Positions 9,542 to 19,832 of a stretch of DNA of 64,000 nt are shown in pieces. The stretch is from the NCBI GenBank assembly GCA_964447015.1, contig CAYUQU010000002.1, forward strand, positions 58,394 to 122,393. The letters are read 5' to 3'. The position numbers were made by a program, and so were the translations under genes. This stretch comes from Wandonia sp964447015 (GTDB lineage Bacteria > Bacteroidota > Bacteroidia > Flavobacteriales_D > Crocinitomicaceae). Under the pieces are notes generated by a model. The model ran no database searches and was not told where the DNA came from. It saw only the letters and a list, made by a program, of their open reading frames with translations. The first letter of the stretch is position 1. Each line of letters begins with the position of its first letter.

Positions 9542-10066
9542 ATGTTAGCTCCTTTTAATTTACAAAAATGGATTGAAGACAATAGAGATTTGCTCAAACC
9601 ACCTGTTGGTAATAAAAATCTTTATGTTGAAGCTGGCGATTTTATTGTAATGATTGTAGGTGGACCTAATGCGCGTAAAGATTATCATTTTAATGAATCA
9701 GAAGAATTATTCTATCAATTGGAAGGTGATATTACAGTACGAATTCAATACGAGGGTAAAGCAAAAGATATCCAAATAAAAGAAGGAGATATGTTTTTGC
9801 TTCCTGCAAATACCCCACACTCTCCAATGCGTGGAGCAAATACAGTAGGCTTAGTTATTGAAAAAGTTAGGAGAGGAACCGATTTACAAGATGGCTTAAT
9901 GTGGTTTTGTGAAAAATGTAACCACAAACTTCACGAAGACCGATTCCCATTGACAAATATTGAAAAGGATTTCTTATCAAGATTTAAAACTTTTTACACT
10001 TCAGAAGATATGAGAACATGCAAAAAATGTGGTCATGTTATGGAGGCCGATGAACGCTTTATTTAG
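9542..10066 (+). CDS. nbaC: 3-hydroxyanthranilate 3,4-dioxygenase
   Basis: This cupin enzyme opens the ring of 3-hydroxyanthranilate in the kynurenine pathway to quinolinate and NAD. The preferred start is ATG 9542, giving 174 residues, the usual bacterial length; an upstream ATG at 9497 would add 15 unconserved residues. The iron ligands are His49, Glu55 and His93. The C-terminal rubredoxin-like site is complete: Cys123 and Cys126 (CEKC), Cys160 and Cys163 (CKKC). These positions are all offset by two from the characterised Cupriavidus enzyme. No other kynurenine-pathway gene is in the window. Its stop codon overlaps that of the convergent CHU_C gene by three bases. Confidence 0.93.
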   Translation: MLAPFNLQKWIEDNRDLLKPPVGNKNLYVEAGDFIVMIVGGPNARKDYHFNESEELFYQLEGDITVRIQYEGKAKDIQIKEGDMFLLPANTPHSPMRGANTVGLVIEKVRRGTDLQDGLMWFCEKCNHKLHEDRFPLTNIEKDFLSRFKTFYTSEDMRTCKKCGHVMEADERFI

Positions 10067-13000
10067 CGCAATAAATTCACATGTCCATTGATTTTTTTAG
10101 GAATCAAACTAGGGTCTTTGTACTCTATTACCCAAATGTAGGTTCCATCAGGGGAAGGTTTACCTCCGTAAGTACCATCCCATCCAGTCTCAAAATTATT
10201 ACTTTCAAAAATTAGCTCACCCCACCTATTGAATATTGTCATATTAAATTCAACAATATTACCTCCTTCAGGTCTGAAAATATTATTAAAATTATTTCCA
10301 TCAGGCGTAAATGTATTTGGGACATAAATGATTCCATCGAAATAAATAGTTACATCATCTCTAGCTATACAACCATTTTCATCAACGAAAGTAACTGTAT
10401 AGGTCATTGTTGACGAAGGCGATGCATTTGTAGATTGGCAATTTACACAACCTAAATGTTCAGGCGGCGACCATGAATAAGAACCATTTCCTATACCATT
10501 TGCACTTATTGTTATTGGATCACCAATAAAGCCATAATAATCAGGTGAAGTTTGTACAAAAGCGTGCGGAAATAAATCAACGAACACACCTGCCGTATCA
10601 GTACAACCATTTTCGTCAGTTACCCATGCTATAAATCTTGTTGGAGACACCGGTTCTGCTGTTACTGTTGCACTGTTTTGAGGATAAATATAATTTGATG
10701 GTGTCCATGCATAACTCACCCCACCTGATGCCCAAAGAAAAGCTTGCTGACCAGGGCAAATTATGGTATCATTGCCTGCTTCCGCATATACTTCCACAAC
10801 TTCCACGTAAACACTGTCAGGATTACTGCCACAAGCATTAAAACCTAAGACATAATAGGTCATACTATTATCAGGACTCAAAATTACAGTTGCAGTTGTT
10901 GTCGATGAAATTTCATAATCTGGACTCCATTCATACGTATTTGCCCCACTGGCTGTTACTTCAACAGAAGACCCCCTACAAATTCTAACGGAATCAATTA
11001 AATCAATGATAGGTTCTAGCGTGTCAACTTGTACAAATAATTCTCCTGCAACTTCACAACCATCTAAAGTCACTCCAGAAATACCAATAGTAACTGAATT
11101 ATACGGGGAAATTGTCGTTGGCACTCCAAATGGGTCTGAAAATACTTCAGCGGGAGTCCATTCAATTTGTTGAACGTTTGATAAATTAATATTGACAGGA
11201 ATGGTATCTCCTCGACACATTATCGTGTCTGCAACTATTTCAATATTCGCTTCAAAAACTTCTACTAATACCTCAAGTGTATCAGAACCACAAGAATCAG
11301 ATACTACAACTTGAAACAGCGTTGTTTCATTAACTGTGGCTATTGGATTTGCAATAGTGGCATCATTTAACCCTTCAGTTGGTGACCATTCATAAAATAA
11401 TCCTCCACTAGCTTCAAGTTGAACATTAGCTCCAGGGCATACAGGTTCTGAAATTGCATTTACATCACCTTCAAATGTGGCTATAGTAATGTCAAAATAT
11501 GTCGTGTCTGATATATAACAATTATTCGTGTCAATTACCACTAACGTAACTGTATAATCACCAGGGCCACTATATACATGCGAAGGATTTACATCAGTTG
11601 AAAAATTACCGTCGCCGAAATCCCAATAAAATGCATTCCCATTACTAGAATTGTTTTGGAAAATAACAGGATTAGGTAAGCAAATAAAAGGATCTGTATC
11701 TCCGATTGTTGCAACCATAATACTTAAATCAAACTTAAAAGCAGCAAGATTACAATTATTGCTTTGACTTGTGGGTGACCAGACTCCAGGAGTTGTTGTG
11801 AAACCAGTACTTGAGGAGCCACACGAACCACAGACAGCATGATACATTGTACCACTTTTATCAAATCTTGATGTCCCACCATCCACATGATTAGAACTAC
11901 TACTCGCACCTCCAATATACGTCGCATACTTAAGGTATGCCGCATCTCTATCTAATACAGCTATGTAGAAATTACTCCCGTTCGTAGTACTTTGATAAGC
12001 ATCAGGAGTAACGGGAAAACCAGTTGAAGTGCTATTTGTAGCCAAAGAATTTGCCGAGTTTGTTTGTCCGCCCCAACCGGATAAATAAATATCATAACAA
12101 TCCGAAACAAGGAAAGCAGTTGGTGAAATTTGAACCGTTCCATTTCCTGAACCAATTGTAGTTGACCATTCAGTAGCAGATAAATTTTGATTGAGTTTGT
12201 GGATAAACTGACCCGAGTTTGGAATACCATATACCCCTCCAATATTAGGGTAATTTCCCGCGCTTTGCCCCATTACATACACATTGTTATCAAGATCTAA
12301 TTGAACAAAATAACCTTGATCATATGCACTTGTCCCCATAAAGGTTCCATTAATAATTGCGCCTGTTGTAGAATTCAATCTTACAACATACGCGTCCGTA
12401 TTTCCAAATGATGAATTATTAAGACCTCCACCTCCAAGAGACAAAGAACCACTTGTTGTTCCACCAGTCATGTATAACTCATCGGCGGAGGATAATTGTA
12501 AAGAATTACCTGTCTCAAATCCTGTTCCACCATAATAACGACAAAACAAAAGGCTTGTAAGATCTGCATCTAATTTACCGTAAATTGCATCTTGTTGACC
12601 AGATAAAGAGCCTGAAGCTTGAGCAACAGGAAAGTTTGCAGATTTTGTTGTGGAAGAAAAATACACGTTAGATAACTCATCCACAATAATTTCTCCTCTA
12701 AAAGGATCGCCATAATTGTACTTTAAGTTACTATCATAATTCAATCCATCATTACCTGAACCTCCTACATAAGTACTCGCCAACAAGGCATTACCATTCG
12801 CACTCAAACGCGTAATAGCTAAATCTGTTCCGTTAAAAAGCAAATACTGGGTTGTGCTAGGTCCACCTGCAAATGTATTCTGAAACACTCCTGCGCTTAC
12901 AGGGTAATTGGGCGAGGAAGTAACAGCTAAAATAAATAATTCCCCCATTTCATTTGTTACAATACTATTTGGTGTTTCGTTTCCATTCCCACCAATAAAT

Positions 13001-13953
13001 GTGCTATATAAATTATTCGTTCCAGTTGGATTAAACTTCGTAATTGAAATGTCAAACCCAGGAATCCCACCTGTAGCATTACCCCCATTGAAGGTTCCGT
13101 CATAAACCCCAGCTGTCACAGGGTATCCAGTACCAAAAACAATTCCTCCGCCAAAAAGATTTCCTTGAATGTCAGGACAAGCTGTGAACCCCCAGTTATC
13201 AGAAGTCGCACCTGTAAATGTAGAGAAGGTAAGCTCTGGGTCTATTATCAATGTGTCGTTTAAATTATAATTACCTAATTTAAAATGAACGATATTATTC
13301 ACTAATTGAAACTCACAATCTACAAATTTTTTCGTGCCATTTGAATTTATCGTCCAAGCTACAGGTCTTGATTCTTTAATTTCACCCAACTCCGAATTTA
13401 CAATTAGTTCACCCTCATCCGATATTCGAATTTTATCTGTTCCTTCATATTGAATTTGGATAGATTTCGCATTCGCTTCAGGTAAAACCTCAAAAGAATA
13501 TTTCAGCGAACTCTCTTTACCTTCATAAATTAAATTTATGCCTGAATACAAGTCAATTATTTTAGTTTGACGAATGCTATTCACATCTGTTTTCCACTTT
13601 GAGCTATCGTTTCCTAAAAAATAATTTCGATAATAGGGAAGCACTTTACTTTCTTCAACTATTGAAGATTTTTGACTTCCGAGAAATTTAGTTTTTATAA
13701 CATGTTGCAAAAATTTATCATCTTCATGATCATGTTCAGCTTCATCAACATGGTGGTTATGCGGCACCTCAAAGTGAAAGAAATTATAGGTAACCCCCTG
13801 TGCTTCAATATACATTTCACCTACATCTAACTCAACTTTATATAGCGCATTCTCATTCCATTGACCTCTGTTTGGGTGCAATAATACTTGACTTTGTAGC
13901 AGAGTAAACCCACTACAAAACAGCACTAACAAACACAAGAATAATTTCTGCAT
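10063..13953 (-). CDS. T9SS type B-sorted protein with SBBP repeats and CHU_C domain
   Basis: A secreted protein of 1296 residues from ATG 13953; a GTG at 13974 is the only alternative. The signal peptide is MQKLFLCLLVLFCSGFTLLQ. The N-terminal ~230 residues (HPNRGQWNENALYKVEL...) match the domain that precedes SBBP repeats in Bacteroidota. Beta-propeller-like SBBP repeats follow (about 240-700, STFIGGNGNE, STYVGGSGND, YATYIGG). A PKD domain is at about 770-840 (FYWDFGDGNFSTDVNPSHVY), then four or five Ig-like modules. The last ~85 residues (VPNTFTPDGNNFNNIFRPEG...IFNRWGELIFES) are the gliding-motility-associated C-terminal domain, a type B sorting signal that usually attaches cargo to the cell surface. 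Role probably adhesive or structural; no enzymatic domain recognised. Confidence 0.9.
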   Translation of the reverse strand: MQKLFLCLLVLFCSGFTLLQSQVLLHPNRGQWNENALYKVELDVGEMYIEAQGVTYNFFHFEVPHNHHVDEAEHDHEDDKFLQHVIKTKFLGSQKSSIVEESKVLPYYRNYFLGNDSSKWKTDVNSIRQTKIIDLYSGINLIYEGKESSLKYSFEVLPEANAKSIQIQYEGTDKIRISDEGELIVNSELGEIKESRPVAWTINSNGTKKFVDCEFQLVNNIVHFKLGNYNLNDTLIIDPELTFSTFTGATSDNWGFTACPDIQGNLFGGGIVFGTGYPVTAGVYDGTFNGGNATGGIPGFDISITKFNPTGTNNLYSTFIGGNGNETPNSIVTNEMGELFILAVTSSPNYPVSAGVFQNTFAGGPSTTQYLLFNGTDLAITRLSANGNALLASTYVGGSGNDGLNYDSNLKYNYGDPFRGEIIVDELSNVYFSSTTKSANFPVAQASGSLSGQQDAIYGKLDADLTSLLFCRYYGGTGFETGNSLQLSSADELYMTGGTTSGSLSLGGGGLNNSSFGNTDAYVVRLNSTTGAIINGTFMGTSAYDQGYFVQLDLDNNVYVMGQSAGNYPNIGGVYGIPNSGQFIHKLNQNLSATEWSTTIGSGNGTVQISPTAFLVSDCYDIYLSGWGGQTNSANSLATNSTSTGFPVTPDAYQSTTNGSNFYIAVLDRDAAYLKYATYIGGASSSSNHVDGGTSRFDKSGTMYHAVCGSCGSSSTGFTTTPGVWSPTSQSNNCNLAAFKFDLSIMVATIGDTDPFICLPNPVIFQNNSSNGNAFYWDFGDGNFSTDVNPSHVYSGPGDYTVTLVVIDTNNCYISDTTYFDITIATFEGDVNAISEPVCPGANVQLEASGGLFYEWSPTEGLNDATIANPIATVNETTLFQVVVSDSCGSDTLEVLVEVFEANIEIVADTIMCRGDTIPVNINLSNVQQIEWTPAEVFSDPFGVPTTISPYNSVTIGISGVTLDGCEVAGELFVQVDTLEPIIDLIDSVRICRGSSVEVTASGANTYEWSPDYEISSTTTATVILSPDNSMTYYVLGFNACGSNPDSVYVEVVEVYAEAGNDTIICPGQQAFLWASGGVSYAWTPSNYIYPQNSATVTAEPVSPTRFIAWVTDENGCTDTAGVFVDLFPHAFVQTSPDYYGFIGDPITISANGIGNGSYSWSPPEHLGCVNCQSTNASPSSTMTYTVTFVDENGCIARDDVTIYFDGIIYVPNTFTPDGNNFNNIFRPEGGNIVEFNMTIFNRWGELIFESNNFETGWDGTYGGKPSPDGTYIWVIEYKDPSLIPKKINGHVNLLR

Positions 13954-14124
13954 ATTGCTCAAACTAATCCACACTATATAATTCCTTTGTTATTAGACGT
14001 AAATATAACTAAAAGGTTTCCTTACCAATTGAACATAAATTCTATCTAACAGACTGTAGTTTCAATTCTTATAATGAAACGTGAAGAAAGTTCTTATGTT
14101 ATGTGTTAAACGAAAATTAAACCG

Positions 14125-14132
14125 TATTTTTG
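14125..14132 (+). promoter_or_regulatory. -7 element upstream of the purF-like gene
   Basis: TATTTTTG is an exact TAnnTTTG match, 22 bases before the ATG at 14155. Confidence 0.45.
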
Positions 14133-14154
14133 CATAAAAATTCAGCTTTCTGTC

Positions 14155-16056
14155 ATGAGCGATGCTATACAACACGAGTGCGGAATTGCACTTTTAAGAT
14201 TAAAAAAACCACTTCAATTTTATCTGGACAAATACGGAACGGCTTTCTACGGCCTGAATAAAATGTATTTGTTGATGGAAAAACAGCACAACAGAGGTCA
14301 AGACGGAGCTGGATTAGCGAACATAAAGTTCGACATGAAACCAGGACAGCGGTACATAAGTCGCCATCGCTCTATTGATTCAAAACCTATTCAGGAAATC
14401 TTCCAAAAAATTAATCAACGATTTAAAGAAATTGAGGAGAAAGATCCTGAATTATTAAAAGATGTTGATTACCTGAAAGAAAATGCTGGTTTTACTGGAG
14501 AACTTTTTCTAGGTCACCTTCGCTATGGTACTTTTGGTAGAAATAGCATCGAAAGTTGTCATCCTTTTTTGCGTCAAAGTAATTGGATGACTCGAAATCT
14601 AGCTGTAGCAGGGAATTTCAATTTAACAAATGTGGATGAATTGTTCAATGTTCTTTTGAATATAGGACAACATCCAAAGGAAATGTCTGATACCGTTACG
14701 GTAATGGAAAAAATCGGCCACTTTCTAGATTTAGAGAATGAACGACTTTTCGAAGATTACAAAAAAATGGGATATTCAAATGTGCAGATTTATGAAAAAA
14801 TTTCTGCCAGTCTGAATATTGAAAACATTCTCAAAAAAGCATCCGAAGATTGGGATGGAGGATATGCTATGGCAGGTTTAATTGGTCATGGAGATGCTTT
14901 TGTACTTAGAGATCCTAGTGGAATTAGACCTACATATTGGTATGAAGATGAAGAGGTTTGTGTAGTTGCATCTGAAAGACCTGTTATTCAAACAGCTTTT
15001 AATGTTCCACGAAATGAAATTAAGGAATTGACTCCTGGACATGCGCTTATTATCAAAAAAGATGGGGCAATAAAAGAAACACAAATCAACGAACCACTTG
15101 AGAGAAAAAGTTGTTCATTTGAACGAATCTACTTCTCAAGAGGAAATGATTTCGATATCTATAACGAACGAAAAGAATTAGGTAAGCTAGTTTGTAATCA
15201 AGTGCTTAAAAGTGTTGATTACGATTTAGATAACTCGGTTTTTTCATTTATTCCTAATACTGCCGAAACTTCATTCTACGGAATGATAAAAGGGCTTGAA
15301 GATTATTTGAATCAACAAAAACTTGAGTCAATTCAAAAGCTTGGCAAAGACATTACCAAAGAAGAACTCGAAAAAATCATCTTTCAACGTGCTCGCATCG
15401 AGAAAATAGCGATAAAAGATGCCAAACTACGGACATTTATTACACAAGATGATGCGCGTGACGATATGGTTGCACACGTTTATGACATCACTTACGGATC
15501 TGTCGTTGAAGGAAAAGATAATCTGGTTGTTATTGATGATTCAATTGTTAGGGGAACGACTTTGAAACAAAGTATCTTAAAAATACTAGATCGCTTGAAT
15601 CCGAAGAAAATTATTGTAGTTTCCTCTGCGCCACAAATTCGCTTTCCAGATTGCTACGGAATTGACATGGCAAAAATGGGAGATTTCATTGCATTTCAAG
15701 CCATCATTGAATTGTTAAAAGAAAATAAAAAAGAACAAGTAATTCAGGATGTATATAGAAAATGTAAGGATCAGGAGAATTTGCCTAAGGAGCAAATTAA
15801 GAATTACGTAAAAGAAATATACGACCACTTTACTTACGAAGAAGTATCAGCTAAAATTGCACAGTTATTAACTCCTCCAGATATTAATGCTGAAGTTGAA
15901 ATTATTTATCAAACTGTAGAGGATTTGCATAAAGCTTGCCCACAGAATTTAGGTGATTGGTATTTCACAGGAGACTACCCAACTCCAGGAGGTAACAAAG
16001 TAGTGAACCGTGCATTCATGAACTATGTGGAGGGAAAAAATCAACGGGCATATTAA
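14155..16056 (+). CDS. purF: Amidophosphoribosyltransferase-type glutamine amidotransferase (long form)
   Basis: A 633-residue protein that pairs an N-terminal class II glutaminase domain with a C-terminal phosphoribosyltransferase domain, the architecture of PurF (PRPP plus glutamine to phosphoribosylamine, first step of purine synthesis). The nucleophile is probably Cys9, so an 8-residue propeptide (MSDAIQHE) would have to be removed. The PRPP loop VVIDDSIVRGTTL is intact near 460-472. It is about 130 residues longer than ordinary PurF, with insertions (for example 90-130 and 370-410) and a C-terminal extension ending in GDWYFTGDYPTPGG. This long form is common in Flavobacteriia, where it may coexist with a standard PurF; whether it is the purine enzyme or a paralogue is not settled here. 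Confidence 0.8.
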   Translation: MSDAIQHECGIALLRLKKPLQFYLDKYGTAFYGLNKMYLLMEKQHNRGQDGAGLANIKFDMKPGQRYISRHRSIDSKPIQEIFQKINQRFKEIEEKDPELLKDVDYLKENAGFTGELFLGHLRYGTFGRNSIESCHPFLRQSNWMTRNLAVAGNFNLTNVDELFNVLLNIGQHPKEMSDTVTVMEKIGHFLDLENERLFEDYKKMGYSNVQIYEKISASLNIENILKKASEDWDGGYAMAGLIGHGDAFVLRDPSGIRPTYWYEDEEVCVVASERPVIQTAFNVPRNEIKELTPGHALIIKKDGAIKETQINEPLERKSCSFERIYFSRGNDFDIYNERKELGKLVCNQVLKSVDYDLDNSVFSFIPNTAETSFYGMIKGLEDYLNQQKLESIQKLGKDITKEELEKIIFQRARIEKIAIKDAKLRTFITQDDARDDMVAHVYDITYGSVVEGKDNLVVIDDSIVRGTTLKQSILKILDRLNPKKIIVVSSAPQIRFPDCYGIDMAKMGDFIAFQAIIELLKENKKEQVIQDVYRKCKDQENLPKEQIKNYVKEIYDHFTYEEVSAKIAQLLTPPDINAEVEIIYQTVEDLHKACPQNLGDWYFTGDYPTPGGNKVVNRAFMNYVEGKNQRAY

Positions 16057-16068
16057 ATCCATTCTCAA

Positions 16069-16956
16069 ATGAGAAAACAAACCGCAATCATATTTTATGC
16101 ACTGGCAGCTTACGTCGTGCTACAATTTGGTTGGTGGGGATTGCATTTAATTAACCTAACTCAAGAGTTAAATGACGATGCCGAACACATCAGCAAACGT
16201 GCTTTAATGATTCTGGGGGAGGGAACCGTTTTCTTTATCATTGTGATTCTAGGTCTATGGAAAATTCGTTCTTCAATTAAAAAAGAACTTCAGCTCAGTC
16301 ATCAGCAGCGCAACTTCATTCTGTCAGTTACACATGAACTTAAAACTCCTTTATCTTCAATTAAACTCTATCTTCAAACGCTGAATCGCCAATCTTTAGC
16401 TGAATCGCAGCGCACAGAAATTGTGACCAATGCACTTAAAGAAAATACTCGATTAGAGCACATGATCGAAAATATTCTCACCGTATCCAGAATTGAAAAC
16501 GGAGCCTATCTTTTTCATCCTGAAGATGTCAATGTAAACTCATTAATTGAACAAGTTGTACACCCTTTTAACATTGACAAACAACTAAAAATTGAAGTAA
16601 TTTGTACTAAAGATTTAACATATCACACTGACAAGAGCGCGCTAGAATCTATTTTTTCAAATTTGTTGGAAAATACCTTAAAATATGCAGGAAAAGATGC
16701 TCAAATAAATATTCAATGTGAATTAGTGGAGAACAAACTGCAAATAATATTTAGCGACAATGGTCCTGGAATTCCACCTGATAGATTAAATGATATCTTC
16801 GGTCGTTTCGTACGTTTAGAGAATGAAGACACAAGGCAAAACAAAGGTGCGGGCTTAGGCTTGTATATCGTTGACCAGTTTGTGCGTGGTCAACAAGGTT
16901 CTATTAAAGCTATTAATAATGAGCCAGGAGGATTGAAGTTTATCATCAATATATAA
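16069..16956 (+). CDS. Sensor histidine kinase, two-TM, orphan
   Basis: A 295-residue membrane kinase with helices at about 7-28 and 48-65 separated by a short ~18-residue periplasmic loop, too small for a classical sensor domain. The H-box SVTHELKTP has phospho-acceptor His89. The N box is NTLKYAGKDA, the G1 box DNGPGIP and the G2 box GAGLGLYIV. No response regulator is adjacent; the gene begins 12 bases after the purF-like gene and may be transcribed with it. The signal is unknown. Confidence 0.88.
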   Translation: MRKQTAIIFYALAAYVVLQFGWWGLHLINLTQELNDDAEHISKRALMILGEGTVFFIIVILGLWKIRSSIKKELQLSHQQRNFILSVTHELKTPLSSIKLYLQTLNRQSLAESQRTEIVTNALKENTRLEHMIENILTVSRIENGAYLFHPEDVNVNSLIEQVVHPFNIDKQLKIEVICTKDLTYHTDKSALESIFSNLLENTLKYAGKDAQINIQCELVENKLQIIFSDNGPGIPPDRLNDIFGRFVRLENEDTRQNKGAGLGLYIVDQFVRGQQGSIKAINNEPGGLKFIINI

Positions 16957-17028
16957 TATTCTATCTTTGAATAAGGAAACTTTCTAATTCGCTTTAGAAT
17001 TAAAGTATTTGATAAAAAAAGAGTACAA

Positions 17029-18567
17029 ATGACGACAAAAAAAGCAGCATTAATAATATTAGATGGCTGGGGTTTGGGAGATAAATCTAAATCAGATGCC
17101 ATTTACAATGCCCATACACCTGTTTTTGATGATTTGATGAACACTTTTCCTAACGCAACCTTAATTACTTCAGGTGAAGAGGTTGGCTTACCAGAGGGTC
17201 AAATGGGAAATTCTGAAGTAGGTCACTTAAATATTGGGGCAGGACGAATTGTTTATCAAGAACTTACCCGAATCAACAAGTCGATTCGTGAAGGTGTTTT
17301 TTTTGAAAACCAAACGCTTATAAGCGCTTTTCAAAAAGCTGTAAACGAAAATAGAAAAGTTCATTTCATTGGTTTAGTTTCCAAAGGTGGAGTTCATTCA
17401 TCACAATCTCATTTGTATGCATTATGTGATATGGCTGAGAAAATGGGGGTAAAACAATCGTACATTCATGCTTTTACAGACGGTCGTGACTGTGACCCCA
17501 AAAGTGGCAAGATCTTTTTGACAGAATTAGAAAACTATATTCAACACAAGCCAACTCAAATAGCCTCAGTTATTGGGCGATATTACGCAATGGACAGAGA
17601 TAATCGTTGGGAACGTATTGCAAAAGCGTATCATCTTTTGGTAAACGGCGAGGGTTCAAAATTTGATTCAGTACAAAAAGTATTTGAAGATTCATACTTA
17701 AATAATGTCACAGACGAATTTATTACACCTTCCTATTTAACTAATGAAGCTGGTCTACCAATTTCAACAATCGAACATGGTGACGTTGTAATTTGCTTTA
17801 ATTTCCGTACAGATCGCCCACGTGAAATTTCAATCGCGTTAACTCAACAAGATTTGCACGAATTCAACATGCATAAACTGGATTTGCATTATGTGACCAT
17901 GACGAATTACGATAAGACATTTAAAAATGTCAATGTTGTTTTTGAGAATGATAATTTAAAAAATACGATCGGAGAAGTTGTTTCTGCTAATGGGTTATCT
18001 CAAGTTCGAATTGCTGAAACGGAAAAATATCCACATGTAACCTTCTTTTTTAGTGGTGGTAGAGAGCAAGCTTTTGATGGAGAAAAACGCATTTTAGTTA
18101 ATTCTCCCAAAGTAGCAACTTATGATATGCAACCAGAAATGAGTGCACAAGAAGTTACTGCAAAAATTGTTGAAGACATCAATACGAATCAACCCGATTT
18201 TATTTGCTTAAATTTTGCCAATCCTGACATGGTTGGACATACTGGTGTGTATTCTGCAATTGTTAAAGCAGTAGAAACGGTTGATACGTGTTTAGGAGAA
18301 GTTGTAAACGCTGCACTAAGCAACAACTACGAACTTATAATTATCGCCGATCATGGAAATGCTGATTTTGCAATCAACCCTGACGGTTCTCCAAACACTG
18401 CGCATTCATTGAATCCCGTACCAGTGATTTGGGTGAATGAAAGTAAAGATGGAAAAATTGCTCCTGGCATCTTGGCAGATGTGAGTCCGACATTACTCGA
18501 TATAATGGGTATTAAGCAACCTGATGAAATGACAGGAAAATCGTTGATTCAACTTGGCGGAAATTAA
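17029..18567 (+). CDS. gpmI: 2,3-bisphosphoglycerate-independent phosphoglycerate mutase
   Basis: A 512-residue cytosolic enzyme interconverting 3- and 2-phosphoglycerate in glycolysis through a phosphoserine intermediate. Asp12 (LILDGWG) and the nucleophile Ser62 (GQMGNSEVGH) are conserved. The DGRD motif, RYYAMDRDNRW and the metal site ADHGNAD are all in place. Length and start agree with the family. It ends 10 bases from the convergent aminotransferase gene with no hairpin visible between them. Confidence 0.96.
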   Translation: MTTKKAALIILDGWGLGDKSKSDAIYNAHTPVFDDLMNTFPNATLITSGEEVGLPEGQMGNSEVGHLNIGAGRIVYQELTRINKSIREGVFFENQTLISAFQKAVNENRKVHFIGLVSKGGVHSSQSHLYALCDMAEKMGVKQSYIHAFTDGRDCDPKSGKIFLTELENYIQHKPTQIASVIGRYYAMDRDNRWERIAKAYHLLVNGEGSKFDSVQKVFEDSYLNNVTDEFITPSYLTNEAGLPISTIEHGDVVICFNFRTDRPREISIALTQQDLHEFNMHKLDLHYVTMTNYDKTFKNVNVVFENDNLKNTIGEVVSANGLSQVRIAETEKYPHVTFFFSGGREQAFDGEKRILVNSPKVATYDMQPEMSAQEVTAKIVEDINTNQPDFICLNFANPDMVGHTGVYSAIVKAVETVDTCLGEVVNAALSNNYELIIIADHGNADFAINPDGSPNTAHSLNPVPVIWVNESKDGKIAPGILADVSPTLLDIMGIKQPDEMTGKSLIQLGGN

Positions 18568-18577
18568 ACGTTTTAGC

Positions 18578-19708
18578 CTATATTGAAATAGAAATAGCAT
18601 GTCTCAATTCGGAACAAACACTCTTTATGTCGCTGTCTGTTAAGTCATAATAAATAGGTAGTCGTACTAAGCATTCTTCAAAATATTGGGCATTTTCACA
18701 TTGCGTAACAATAGTGTTAACTGTACTAGTACTTAGACTTTGATAATGCGTTGCAATTTGAATCTTCCTTTTAGCAAGTTCGCGAATTACATCATTTTTA
18801 GTTTTCTCACTCTCGAATGTCAAAAAAAACGTGTGTGCATTTCCCACTTCATCAATACTAGGAAATTTAATCGATTGATCTATTTCCGACAAAAAACAAT
18901 GATAAGTCTTCCATATTTCACGACGTTTAAAAGTCACCTCATCAACCTGCTGTAGTTGTGCCCACAAAAAAGCTGCATTAATTTCTGACATCAAAAACGA
19001 CGAGCCAACCCCTACCCACTCATACCTCTCTATTTCTCCTCGCAAAAAAGCACTTCTATTTGTTCCTTTTTCCCAAATAATTTCAGCCTGCTTAAAAAAA
19101 TCAGTATTATTAATCATAAGCGCACCACCTTCACCACATTGAATATTCTTAGAATCGTGAAAGGAAAATGCAGCAAAATCACCTACTGTACCAACTGGAA
19201 TAGATTCATTCTTAGAATTGATATAATAACTATCGATTGCTTGGGCAGCATCTTCAATTAGAAATATGTTATGCTTATCACAAATAGCTCTGAGCTTTTC
19301 AAGGTTGCATGAATATCCAGCATAATGCACGCAAACAATTGCTTTCGTTCTCTTTGTAATCAGCTGTTCAAGATTATCTTCATCAATATTTGGGTGAGTT
19401 GGCTTACTGTCCGCGAACCTGATAGCAGCCCCCCTTAACATAAATGCATTGGCAGTTGAAACAAACGTAAATGCGGGAACAATCACCTCGTCACCCGGTT
19501 GCAAATCAATTAATAAGCCTATCATCTCAAGAGCTCCAGTACAGGAATGTGTCATCAGGCATTTGCCAAACCCATATCTTGCTTCCAAAAATGATTGACA
19601 CTTTAGGGTAAAAGGTCCATTTCCAGAAAGTTTACCATTGGAAACAACTTCCTGTACGAACACTAATTCATTTCCTTGAATATATGGGCTGTTAAATTTA
19701 ATCTCCAT
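18578..19708 (-). CDS. wecE: Sugar-nucleotide 4-aminotransferase (WecE/RffA type, DegT family)
   Basis: A 376-residue PLP enzyme of the DegT/DnrJ/EryC1/StrS family. Family members move an amino group from glutamate to C4 of a 4-keto-6-deoxy NDP-sugar. The sequence is closest to WecE/RffA (dTDP-4-amino-4,6-dideoxygalactose transaminase): FNSPYIQGNE start, PGDEVIVPAFTFVSTANAF, EDAAQ, and FSFHDSKN with the PLP lysine at 187 (E. coli WecE has FSFHETKN). It marks the left end of the glycan locus and could supply the amino sugar that the acyl-carrier cassette at 32249-36869 acylates. The donor nucleotide (dTDP or CDP) is not determined. Confidence 0.85.
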   Translation of the reverse strand: MEIKFNSPYIQGNELVFVQEVVSNGKLSGNGPFTLKCQSFLEARYGFGKCLMTHSCTGALEMIGLLIDLQPGDEVIVPAFTFVSTANAFMLRGAAIRFADSKPTHPNIDEDNLEQLITKRTKAIVCVHYAGYSCNLEKLRAICDKHNIFLIEDAAQAIDSYYINSKNESIPVGTVGDFAAFSFHDSKNIQCGEGGALMINNTDFFKQAEIIWEKGTNRSAFLRGEIERYEWVGVGSSFLMSEINAAFLWAQLQQVDEVTFKRREIWKTYHCFLSEIDQSIKFPSIDEVGNAHTFFLTFESEKTKNDVIRELAKRKIQIATHYQSLSTSTVNTIVTQCENAQYFEECLVRLPIYYDLTDSDIKSVCSELRHAISISI

Positions 19709-19832
19709 CAGAATAATAGTAGTTAACTCTAGTCGATATTTAATACGATATTACACAAATGATTTTAAATGTAGAGTCATAAATCATATTTTTTGTACAT
19801 TCGGATTAATTATTACTACACAATCTTCTACT

